Positions 9,949-19,137 of a stretch of 22,519 nucleotides of DNA are shown piece by piece. The first letter of the stretch is position 1; each line of letters starts with the position of its first letter. The stretch is taken from positions 1 to 22,519 of the forward strand of contig JBNGIS010034961.1 in the NCBI GenBank assembly GCA_049999725.1, written 5' to 3'. A program made the translations under genes and the position numbers. The notes under the pieces are model-generated. The model was not told where the DNA came from. It saw only the letters and a list, made by a program, of their open reading frames with translations, and ran no database searches. This DNA comes from Haplomitrium mnioides (taxonomy: Eukaryota > Marchantiophyta > Haplomitriopsida > Calobryales).

Positions 9949-12900
9949 TTGTTCAATCTTGATGGTATGATTAAAGAGCACTCTTGTAGAATGTTGGTCG
10001 ATAGTGAGAGTTCTGAAAATTTTATGTCACTACATTTTGCTAAGATAGTCAAAGCAAAATATAGGCCTATCAAGGGGAGTGTTGTGACTATGGCTGATGG
10101 CCAAAAGCATGTTGTGTTTTGTTCTCAAAAGCCATTCCTTCTAAGGATTGGAAAAGAGTATACGGAATCTATGCAATTTGCTATTGCACCTGTACAATAT
10201 AACATCATTTTAGGATTGCCTTGGCTTGAAGAAAGGTTTGCTCAATTTGATTGGGGAAAACGACAAATTCAAGTTACCTTACAAGGCAAGAAATTTCTTT
10301 TGGGGTGTTCGACACCGTTGGTGAAGAAGTCCAAATCAATTCAGCATAATGTTTTGATGGAGAAAGAGTTGCGCGTCTTTGTTATATGGATCAAGCCTAT
10401 TGTGGACTTGAATAAGGAATGAGGGAAATCTATACTGACCTCAATGATTGATGATATCTTGAAAGAGTTTTCATATATGTTTTCGGATGATTTGCTAAAG
10501 AGGTTACCAGATTATCGTGGAATGCCCTTTTCGATTGAGTTGATACCAAGAAGTATTCAATATAATCGGCCTATATATAGGTCATCGCTACAAGAGTTGG
10601 AAAATCTTCGCAAGACCTTGATGGATCTTCTTGAGAAGGATTTCATTTAGCACAGTACTTTGTCTTGGGGAGCATCAGTATTCTTTGTACCAAAGAAAGA
10701 TGGTGGATTTCGTCTTTGTACTGATTATCGCAGTTTGAACAAGAAAATTGTAAAATAATGCCTATCTTTAGCTGCATATTGATGATTTGTTGGATCAATT
10801 GAGTAGTGCGTGGTTCTTTTTTAAGCTTGATCTTTGAAGTGGTTATTGGCAAATTCCTATCAAGCCAAAGTGATGTGCCCAAGACGGCTTGTCGTATGAG
10901 GTATGGACATTTTGAGTGGACGATCCTTACATTTGGTCTCACAAATGCTCCGACCATATTCATGGATCAAACGTATTGAATTTTTGATGGGTTATTGGAT
11001 AAGTCAGTTTTGGTATTCTTGGATGACATTCTTATTTTTAGCAAAACTAAAGGTAAGCATCGCAATCATCTTAAAAAAGTTTCCCAAATATTGTGCAATT
11101 GGAAGTTTTATTGTAAGAGATCCAAGTGCAAATTTTGGAAGCAAGAGGTTACTTACTTGGAGCACAAGGTGACTGCGGATGGTATAAAAATGGAAGAAGA
11201 GAAAATCAAGGCTATTATTGAGTGGCCAACACCAAAGGAGGCAAAGGACATTAGAGCCTTCAATGGATTGGCAAGCTTCTATCGACGATTCGTCCATTGT
11301 TATGCACATATTGCTACACCACTTACAGATCTGCTAGGCAAGGAGGTCAAGTTTCAATGGACTGCCAAAGAGGAAGCGACATTTCAATAGCTCAAGAATG
11401 AAGTCTCTTCTCGTCATATTCTATAGCCCTATGATCCAAAGGCACGTTGTATAGTTGATTTTGATGCTTCTAATTTTGCTATTGGAGCAGTTTTGCAGTA
11501 AGAGTTTGAGGATGGACTTCATCCAATTGCTTTCATGTCATGCCAGTTGAATGTGGTGGAACGAAGCTATTCTGCAAGGGATCAAGAGCAATTGGCAATG
11601 GTTTATGATACAAAAGTGTGGAGGCATTATCTTTTGGGAAGGCCTGTACTTATACGTACAAATCACAAACCATTGTTACAATCAATCCATTTGGAAAATA
11701 TGAAAAGTCACCATCACCGATAGGAAGATCAATTACAACTCTTTGATATCAAGCTAGAGTACAAGTCGAGAAGGTTCCACACCATTACTGATGCATTGTC
11801 ACGAAGGTCAGATCATCGAGTGAATACAATGGAGGTGAGCTTACATTTAAATGAGGCAATTAGTGGGAGTTATCGTCAAAAACTACAAGAAGATGCTTTC
11901 TTTAGTTTGGTTCGAGCACGATTGGCCATCAAGAATAGTGAGTATCATTCTTTCTCCATTCAAGCTGGCATTCTCTATCGAGGCTATCAAAGGTATGTTC
12001 CACAAGATGATACACTTCGAATGGCTCGTTTACAAGAAGCACATGACATTCCTATCTCTAGGCATCTTGGAGTAGATAAAACTACAGAGTTACTTCAACG
12101 CACTTGGTGGTGGCCTAACTTGGCATGAGATGTTTGTGGTTTTGTTTGTTCGTGTGAAAGTTTTCAACGAAACAAAGCTTCAAATCAAAAACTAGTGAGA
12201 CTTCCTCAACCATTACCAATTCCTATTGCTCATTGAGAACATGTAAGTTTGGATCTTGTCACTTCACTTCCAACTACGCCTAGTGGATTTACTACTATTG
12301 TGGTGTTTGTTGACAAGTTGAGCAAGCAAATTCATTTAGCCAAACAGTGAATACAGTGGATGCTCCACAATAATTGGCAAAAATTTGCCTTGATACTGTT
12401 TTTCGCCATCACGGAATGCCTAAGGTATTAGTATATGATATGGATCTGCATTTCACTGGAAAGTTTTGGCGAGAGCTATTCAAACTTCTAGGAACCAAAC
12501 TTTCTATGTCTACTGCTTATCATTCACAAACAGATGTGAAAACAGAGCATGCTAATCGTATTGTGGAGAACATACTTCGTGCGTTCATCAATGTTCATCA
12601 CACCGATTGGGATAGTTTCTTACTGGCTATAGAGTTTGCCTACAACAACTTCAAACAAGCAAGTGATGGGTTTTCTCCTTTCTTTCTTAATTCAGGTCAG
12701 CATCCTCTTGTTCTTGATGGTTTGCTTTCTCCTACTTTTTCTAATGTTCCAAGTATTTCTACTTTTTTATCTCATTTATCTTCCTCCTTGCAAGATGATC
12801 GATCTTACCATTGTCTCCATCTTACCATTGCTCAAAATCAACAAAAACAATATGTTGATAGCCGTCATTGTGATTGCTCTTATGTTTTAGGTGACCAAGT

Positions 12901-13322
12901 TATGTTATCCACTCATGATCTTCCATTGTCTTTAGATACTCAAGTTCGTAAGTTATCTCCTGCTTGGATTGGTCCTTTCTCTATTTCTCAGGTTATTTCT
13001 CCTGTTGCTTATAAACTTGATCTTCCTCTTCATATGAAGATTCATCCTATGTTCCATGTGTCTAAAGTTAAGCCTTTTGTTCCTAGTTCATCTTCTTTTC
13101 CAAATCGTGTTCAACTTCCTCCTCCGGTCAATGTTCTTGATGATCTTGAAGAATTTGAAGTGGACCGTATTTTGGCGAAAAGAGTTATCAAGCGCGGCGA
13201 CATCCACAAGTTCAATACAAGGTTTTGTAGAAAGGCTATCCACTTCATGATGTTACTGGGGAACCTTTTTCAAATCTTAAAAATGCTCAAAAAGCTATTA
13301 AAATTTTTGAAAGTTGCGGCAA
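9949..13322 (+). pseudogene. Pol polyprotein of the outer chromovirus (broken)
   Basis: Protease at 9949-10422: the active site reads LVDSESS at 9994-10014, with Glu where Gly is required, then IILGLPWLEE. RT from 10444 has [23 protein letters not shown]-stop-SGYWQIP, [10 protein letters not shown] and FLDD at 11016-11027. RNase H at 11440-11810 has FDASNFAIGAVL and TNHKPLLQ, where the usual TDHKPL Asp is Asn. Integrase from about 12040 has H-x6-H, SCESFQRNKA (the last zinc Cys is Phe), SLDLVTSLP, STAYHSQTDVKTEHAN and GPF/VAYKLDLP. A chromodomain near 13150-13310 starts EEFEVDRILAKRV but is frameshifted, with KVL-stop-KGYP (Trp lost) and TGEP for TWEP. Key catalytic or zinc residues are lost in protease, RNase H and integrase, so this copy is dead. 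Confidence 0.88.
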
Positions 13323-13697
13323 TGACGAGAGAGTCACTTTTAGTGTTAAGATTGGATTACTTGGCTTTGAAGTCACTTTTGGTGGAGAGTCACTTTTAGG
13401 TTACTTGCATTCAAAGTCACTTTTGGTAGAGAGGCACATTTAAGACTGAAATGAGAAGTGACTTGTAAGTGAAGAAAGAGGGATAACACCCTCTTATCTT
13501 GTATAAATAGAAGGGCTTCTTAGCCCCACTCCTTATTCTGGAGTTCCTCTCAAATCACTTAGGTTCTTTGGTTGCTTGGCTTTTGCTTGCACTCTTGGTC
13601 TTCGCTTGGACCTTGAGTTGCTTTTGGTTGAAGAACTCTATTGGAGTTCACCATGAGTTTTTACTCATTTGGATTTGGTCTTTGAGATTCTTTTACA
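13323..13697 (+). repeat. 3' LTR of the outer chromovirus
   Basis: About 375 bp, TG..CA, matching the 5' LTR. It keeps four AGTCACTTTT words (13332, 13371, 13388, 13415); one has mutated in the 5' copy. TATAAATA lies at 13502-13509. No clear polypurine tract precedes it; the upstream bases read GTTGCGGCAA. The chromodomain frame runs on into the LTR. Confidence 0.88.
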
Positions 13698-14307
13698 CTC
13701 CTAGTTTGAAATGGCCCCGAATTGTCCATTCCAAGTTTTGGAAGGTTCAAATTCTCCATCCGAATTGTTATGGTTTCCTCTCGAACTTTGCACGGCTGGA
13801 TTGTAGATTCTTGAATTTTATTTTTGTCTTCCTAAGACACTGTTTGAGGGTCCACCTGTTATTTTTCTTGAGAAGTTCACAACCCCTTGTGCGACTGCCT
13901 TTTTTCTCTTGATGTTGGAGCATGCACAGGCTTTGGCTTTGCTCCCTCCTTTGTGCTGCTCAAAGATAGAGACAAAGGAGCCGCAAAAGATGACCTTGAT
14001 GGAGATGGAGATGGTGTAGCCTCCTCCTCAACAACTAGTGTCGGAACAAGCTTCTTCTTTGGGATTGCCTATTTCCTTTTTTTTTAGCCTCCACTTGCTC
14101 CATTGCCTTTCTCTTATTGGCAGCTGACGGTTCTATTGTTGCTACCGCTGACATTATCGCCGCGTTTGGATGCGGCACTTACTACGCAATGTGGACTCCC
14201 TGCTTGGGCTTCAGTAGCTTGATGTTGATAGCCATATTGATGAAGTCTTGCTTGATGCGCTTTGCATCCGGGTAGGCATCAACGAAGTCCGCCAAGTATT
14301 GAGTGAA

Positions 14308-14874
14308 CTAAAAAACATGTTAGCAAAAAATCTCCAAATGTTTAAATAGAGTAAAATATTATTAAACTTGTAGTCTAAGTTGAAATGGACTCTGGAGTCA
14401 ATGCGAGCATGGAATAGGGAGTCAATGCATTTATGGAGTAGGGAGTCCATGTGCGTATGGACTTCCTAGTCTAAGAGTGCATTGACCACGGAGTCTATGC
14501 GCGCATGGACTTCCGAGTCTATAGACGTATAGACTCCCCAATTCAAGAGCATATTGTTTAGAGAGTCCATGCATGCATTTGCTCCCTACTCCATGCGTGT
14601 TTAGACTCCCTACTCCATACGCGCATGAACTCCCTACTCCTTGCGCGCATGGACTACCTAGTCCATGCACGCATGGACTCCATACTTCAAGCGTGTCTGG
14701 ACTCCCTACTCCATGCGCACATTGACTCCCTACTCCATGCGTGCATCGATTCCCTACTTTGTGCATATAGGGACTCCGGAGTCCATGCTTACATAGACAA
14801 GGGAGTCCATGTACGCATTGAGTTCCGAGTCATTAGAAAAAGGAACAAAATGAAAAATGAATTTCATATCTTAC
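14308..14874 (-). other. Intron with minisatellite in the ParB-like gene
   Basis: The minus-strand donor GTAAG at 14874 follows codons DDSK. The acceptor TTTTTTAG at 14315-14308 precedes FTQYLADF in the same phase. The interior is almost entirely 24-bp repeat plus AT-rich ends, as expected for a plant intron. Confidence 0.65.
14385..14835. repeat. 24-bp palindromic minisatellite, about 18 units
   Basis: The cleanest tract (about 14590-14830) has ten units of exactly 24 bp, with consensus near TCCATGCGCGCATGGACTCC plus CTAC. Many units hold the perfect palindrome CCATGCGCGCATGG or a close form. Its centre is alternating purine-pyrimidine and prone to Z-DNA or cruciform structure. Cores vary freely (TGCGTGTT, TACGCGCA, TGCACGCA, TGCGCACA) while the arms stay. 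Long frames on both strands here are repeat artefacts. Confidence 0.85.
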
Positions 14875-15233
14875 CTTGCTGTCATCCTTGGCCAACTCTA
14901 GATGCTTGGTGAAGATGTCCCTCTAGTTTATCTCCGAAAAGCAAAATTGTTTTCGAGAGGCCTTGTAAAGGGTGATGTTGTCTTGTGACTACACAAGCAG
15001 CCAATGTGGGCTCCCTGCCTCTCTCTAATCATGGTGATTTGGACCAAAAGGCCCAAGTTAGAATTTTCACCTTCACCAACAAAAAGGTAAAGGTGTTGAC
15101 CTATGTCTTTCATAGATCCACAATTCAATAGCCAATCCGAGTCCAAATTTTCTGGCTCCAAAACCTTGAGAGCATTCAAATACCTATAAGACTTTGGTTG
15201 AGCAGGTTTGGAAACATTGACTTGTGATGCCAT

Positions 15234-15681
15234 TTTCTCGCAAGTAAAACTTAGTAGAATTTGGAGTCAAGAATATGGTAAAAAAAAGTTCACAAAAAAC
15301 AATGGGCTGAAAATAGCAAAATAACAAGAAATGCAAAAACAACAATGACAAGAAAACAAATACTAGAAAGTAAACTCGTGACAATGGAAAGAAACTTTCC
15401 ATTGTCTCTCCTTTTATACTTAAATTTCAAAAAATGCCTTTTCTCGCCAAAAAATGATTCGCGGAGCTCTTGACACGTAGGTTTGCGCAATGAAAAAAAA
15501 CATTAGTATGTAAAGCATCACTTGTTTTCATCTTTCCAAATTTTTTTCATTTTCTTCACAAAAAGTTCACAATTTTGTCGTTTTGCGAATTTTTTGTAAA
15601 AATACTTATTTTAGGTAGGTCGTAAAACAATATTTGTTAAAATAGTTTCTCCAAGTAGTTGGTTTTTAGTAAGCTCTATCA
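15234..15681. promoter_or_regulatory. Divergent intergenic region, candidate bidirectional promoter
   Basis: 448 bp separate the ATG at 15233 (minus) from the ATG at 15682 (plus). A TATA box (AGTATAAAAG, minus strand) lies at 15420-15411, about 180 bp before the minus ATG. I see no equally good box for the plus gene; AATACTTATTTT near 15599 is weak. The region is AT-rich with T/A runs and has no coding potential. Confidence 0.45.
15381..15405. other. Perfect 11-bp stem, 3-base loop hairpin
   Basis: ACAATGGAAAG at 15381-15391 is the exact reverse complement of CTTTCCATTGT at 15395-15405. The three bases between are A. It starts about 6 bp downstream of the minus-strand TATA box, so it would lie at or near the transcription start and perhaps in the 5' leader. 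Confidence 0.7.
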
Positions 15682-17417
15682 ATGGCTGGAGTTTTTAAAG
15701 GCAAGAAGAGGTTAGAATTCCAAGATTCATCTTCACAGAAAAGTGTTACTTTTGACTGACACCTAAAGATTTGTTCAAACCGCAATTCTTTGGAGTTGAG
15801 CGATGGACTACAAAAAACGTCAAGTGTGACGGCGAGTATATTGGGGAAAAAGATGCCTTCTATTGAATCAGATATCTCGGTCCGAGAAGATCAAGAAGGT
15901 GAACCATATACGCACATTGGATCAAGGATTGAACTCTATACGTGCTTAGAGTCAAGGAGTGAACCCAATACGCGTATAGGATTAAGGAGTGAACAAATTG
16001 CACGCAAAAGATCAAAGAAAGAACCCAATGCTTGCAAAAAATTGAAGATGCAACCTTATGCATACACAAGATTCTTGTTGTCAGTCAAGCGGTCAAAGTT
16101 GAATCTTTCTTTTGATTATTCCAACGGATCAACATAAAGGCGTTCAATTCAAAGTTTCCAGACATTTGTGGATCTTTCTTTGTCCTCATCTAAGGGAGAC
16201 CTTGATATTCACGATCAAAATGTATTTGCTCAAAACAAAAAAAGCATACAATTTGTAGACGATTTCAATTTTGGAGATGAATCATTGTCCTTGATAGCAT
16301 TACTCAAATAACGAGTGATTTCAATTTAAGTTGGACCTCACAATGAGATTGGGAAATCTGAAACAACCAGAATTCTTTTGGAGGAGTCTTCATATGACAG
16401 TTTGGGAAATGATTCCAACAAAAATTCTCAATCAATCAATATTTGGTTGGAGTTATCACCAAAGGCACCGATTATGTTACAGAAAAAAAAAAACATTTCC
16501 TAATATTCAAGATATTGATCAAGATTTTGTTTTGGCGTGGTGTTGTTCTCCCAATCCTCAAGGAGGACCTCATCCTTTAAAACCTTTTTGCAAAAGAACA
16601 AGCAGTGTTTATGATGATGATCAAGATCTTCATGATGATGAATTATCTCATATGCTTGGATTTGACTATGGACCAAATCAACTAGCACAACATAAGGATT
16701 CTTTGTGTAGGCCAAAACCGAAACGGATAAACACCTTACGTGAAAATTCTTTGCAGAAAGTCCATCATGACAAGAGCTTTGTGAAGAAAAAACTTGATCC
16801 AATGTCAATTTTTAAATCAAAGAGAATTTCATGTTGTCAAAATAATTGCTTGTCATTGTGCAAGACATGTTTTTTGAAAACTGTGAGAGAAACATATTTT
16901 CGACAAAGCATGAAGAATCGAGATAGCACAATGCAGTGGGGAACACCAAGAAAATACTATGATGTTGATAATTGGTTTACTCTGCCTAGCGGTGCCATTG
17001 TCTATAGAAGAGCATTTAAATTAATATTATCATTAATGAATAGTAGAATCCAAAGGATTTAAAACCTCAAAAACGTAGATCCTAGAGGAACTTTGGAAAA
17101 AAGAGAAATTTCTGCTAAAGGAATTTTGGTGCATGAGTGGATGGACAGTTTTTTTCACGTACACTATGAGAGAATGCCCACTCACAAATTTTATAACTTG
17201 CCCAATAATTTTACAAAATGGGAAGTTTATGACTACTACACAACTTATTTGAAAGAGAAAGATTCTGATTGCATTCTTAGTTTTTCAGGTTTTACAAAAC
17301 ATTGGAGAACTCATTTTCCAAATGTAAAAATTCCAAAACACAATAGATTTGATGTTTGTAAAACATGCAAAGAAATAAAATCATTGCGAGAAAAATCTAT
17401 CTTGGAGTCAGACAAAG
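15682..17417 (+). pseudogene. Transposase-like gene with Cys motifs, DUF7869-type architecture (broken)
   Basis: From ATG 15682 (MAGVFKGKKRLEFQDSSS) one frame runs about 800 bp with stops at 15757, 16135, 16309 and 16327. It shifts by one at an 11-A run (16483-16493), then continues with one stop (17060) to a donor at 17417|GTAAAA. Residues 74-133 are six 10-residue repeats. Later come an acidic segment (VYDDDQDLHDDELSHM), CCQNNC with nearby CKTC, and DVDNWFTLPSGAIVYRRAFK followed by NSRIQRI. Further on are HEWMDSFFHVHYERMPTHKF, FTKHWRTHFPNVKIPKHNRF and DVCKTCKEIKSLREK. This order resembles the N-terminal half of DUF7869-containing proteins, from memory of the family. The C-terminal catalytic half is not seen; it may lie in lost exons. 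It is divergent to the ParB-like gene. Confidence 0.5.
15901..16080 (+). repeat. Six 30-bp repeats in frame, 10-residue protein repeat
   Basis: Units start at 15901, 15931, 15961, 15991, 16021 and 16051, all exactly 30 bp. The protein reads as EPYTHIGSRI, ELYTCLESRS, EPNTRIGLRS, EQIARKRSKK, EPNACKKLKM and QPYAYTRFLL. At DNA level each has the GAACCxxAYRCGYRYA-type core seen in the intron repeats, for example ATACGCGTATAGGAT. Confidence 0.85.
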
Positions 17418-17945
17418 GTAAAAAATTTCTTCTCTTTTGAAACCTTTGGTTAATCCATGCTCTTTTTTTGAGACTCAAAGCTTAGTTCTAGAGATGCTAT
17501 GTTTTTTGACCTTAGTGCCAAAAGATATTTGTTTTGTTAAGTTGTTCAACAAACAAGATTTGAGTGGAATAATTCTTAGCAACTTGAGTTGTTGAAACGA
17601 AGTCTATGCTCACACAGGGTCTATTGTTTTTAGTTTGAATCCAAGCCTTGTCTACAATCAAATAAAGCAAGAAAATGAATTTGATTATTGGTGGTGACCT
17701 TAGCATTGCAACAAGTTTTGCTTTTGTTGCTTTGAATCAAGAGCCTTTTACTAGAAAAACAATAGCAAGAACCATTTTTGTTGTTTGCAAATCCTATGCG
17801 TGTATAGGATTTGTTCTTGTTTCCTTTAGAACTAGTTGCGACAACAGTTAAAGAAAGCCCTGATATTGGTGTTGTTGTTTTGGTCTTATGCACGCATATG
17901 ATGAGTTGTTGTCTCCACCGATCCTATGTGTGTATAGGATGTGTT
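17418..17945 (+). other. Probable intron with hairpin repeats
   Basis: It follows the donor at 17418 and has no coding signal. Two 20-bp hairpins, 17791-17810 and 17921-17940, differ by one base (arms ATCCTAT/ATAGGAT around GCGTGT or GTGTGT). A third, looser core (ATGCACGCATAT) lies at 17888-17899. I could not find the acceptor or a following exon. Confidence 0.5.
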
Positions 17946-19083
17946 CTGGTTTTTTTAGTCCTTTGCAAACAAAGAGTCTAAGCTACCTTTGAAACTATAG
18001 CTCCAATTTGTGACCCTTCGTTAGCAAATCTTGTTTTTCTCCTCTTAAAACTTTTGTTTATTTCAAGTTAAACACAAGTGCCTTTTTTGAATGTTATTAA
18101 TATTTTCTTTTATTTAAATTACCTAAAGTTTATTTTTAAACTTTTAAAAAAATTTCACTTCCACCAATTCAAACATTTGTTTTAGATGACTTGAATATTT
18201 TTAGCACCTAAGGTTGTGTTTTGAAGTTTGAAGCATCAACATATGTTTTACAGAACTACTTTTATGTCTTTCGTGCTTTGTGATGATGTAGTCTATCAAC
18301 CCTAAGGTTGGATCCTTATCTCCTTTCTGACCGATTTACACCCACTTAAGGGCTGACTTGTGTTTCGGGACCTTTTATGGGAGGGGCTTTGCACCAATCT
18401 GATCCCAACTCCTACTGACCTACTATGGAGTAACTACAACACCACCATACAACAACCAAGTGTAGCACATGCATTCACACACCCATAGCCAACACAAGCT
18501 CTTCCACTTAAACCAATAGACTTGAATACAACTTCATAATATTTCAGTGATCCACAAATACTCCAATTCTAATGAGCCTCTGGCATGCCCTCCTTCCAAC
18601 GCCAAAAGATGCAAGTCACGCCCCTCCTTCAGGCTTTAACCTCTAGAGATGCCACTATGGAAAGTAGGGGTGGACAAAATAGGGGATATGGTTCCTGTAT
18701 GAAATGGCCCCATTGCAGGTTATCTCTTTGAGGTCTTAAAGAGTTCCTCTTTACCTCACAGCCCTTTCCACTAATCAGCAATTACTTCAACAACAATCTT
18801 GTTCATTCACGCTCAATTCCCAAATACACACATAGACCAAGGTACTTCTAAATGCAATCCAAAGTATAATTCAGGAGTTTAAATCTGGACCCAAACACCT
18901 TGCGTACAAAATGGGAATAAATCCCAGCATCCAAAATACCCTGATGCAATGTTAATAACTCTAACTTCCCCTTCGCATGGTGTTCCTAGGGTATGAACAA
19001 GCCGGAATGCAGGTGTACTCCAAATACTAAGAGCTTTATAGGAAATACAAGCAGGAAACAAATCTAACTAAGACACACAAACA

Positions 19084-19086
<3 letters not shown>
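17946..19086. other. Intergenic DNA, no gene seen
   Basis: Up to about 18240 it is AT-rich. From 18280 the composition becomes balanced (CTAAGGTTGGATCC.., GGGAGGGGCTTTGCACC..), which suggests the edge of another repeat family. I see no primer site, LTR pair or domain. All frames are short. Confidence 0.4.
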
Positions 19087-19131
<45 letters not shown>

Positions 19132-19137
19132 CACACA
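19087..19137. repeat. (AT)19 then (CA)6 microsatellite
   Basis: A pure AT dinucleotide run occupies 19087-19124. One G follows, then (CA)6 at 19126-19137. Open frames through it encode only Ile-Tyr runs. Confidence 0.97.

Larger units (their letters stand above)
3088..13697 (+). mobile_element. Outer Ty3/gypsy chromovirus, broken by a nested element
   Basis: This is a complete but decayed LTR retrotransposon on the plus strand: LTR, primer site, gag, protease, RT, RNase H, integrase, chromodomain, LTR. Without the nested insertion it is about 4.9 kb. That is compact for the group, and no CCHC zinc knuckle is visible between gag and protease. The two LTRs differ at about 24 of 367 aligned positions by hand count, so it is old. 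The order RT-RNase H-integrase and the C-terminal chromodomain place it among the chromoviruses. I see no convincing target-site duplication (GGAAG before, CTCCT after), so one end may have changed. It sits inside the minus-strand ParB-like gene. Confidence 0.88.
13698..15233 (-). pseudogene. ParB/Srx-like multi-exon gene, 5' half (broken)
   Basis: An ATG at 15233 opens MASQVNVSKPAQPKSYRYLN, an almost clean exon down to 14875. It has one stop and one frameshift just before a consensus donor (AGCAAG|GTAAG). A 567-bp minisatellite intron follows. Exon 2 starts at 14307 in matching phase with FTQYLADFVDAYPDAKRIKQ and INMAINIKLLKPKQGVHIA, then two tandem stops at 14184-14179. It continues as ANKRKAMEQVEAKKK to a 9-base A run (14085-14077 as T) where the frame slips. 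The next frame has KKKLVPTLVVEEEATPSPSPS, a basic and Ser/Pro-rich tail that suggests nuclear location. The part nearest the retrotransposon reads ITIRMENLNLPKLG and GPFQTR, comparable with the Q-x-R entry of ParB domains. I join it to 664-3087. I do not recognise the N-terminal exon. Confidence 0.5.

Noticed and set aside
12374-13399. Possible envelope gene after integrase
   Set aside because: The frame continues integrase into a GPF/VAYKL motif and a chromodomain. No signal peptide or membrane anchor is present.
3088-13697. Target-site duplication of the outer element
   Set aside because: Flanks GGAAG and CTCCT do not match, and shifting the uncertain left edge does not give a convincing pair.
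14431-14766. 111-codon minus-strand frame with repeated Gly-Val-Gly-Ser
   Set aside because: It is a translation of the 24-bp minisatellite, which lies between a splice donor and acceptor.
14385-14835. CRISPR-like regular repeats
   Set aside because: Units are contiguous 24-bp repeats without unique spacers, and the setting is a plant intron beside retrotransposons.
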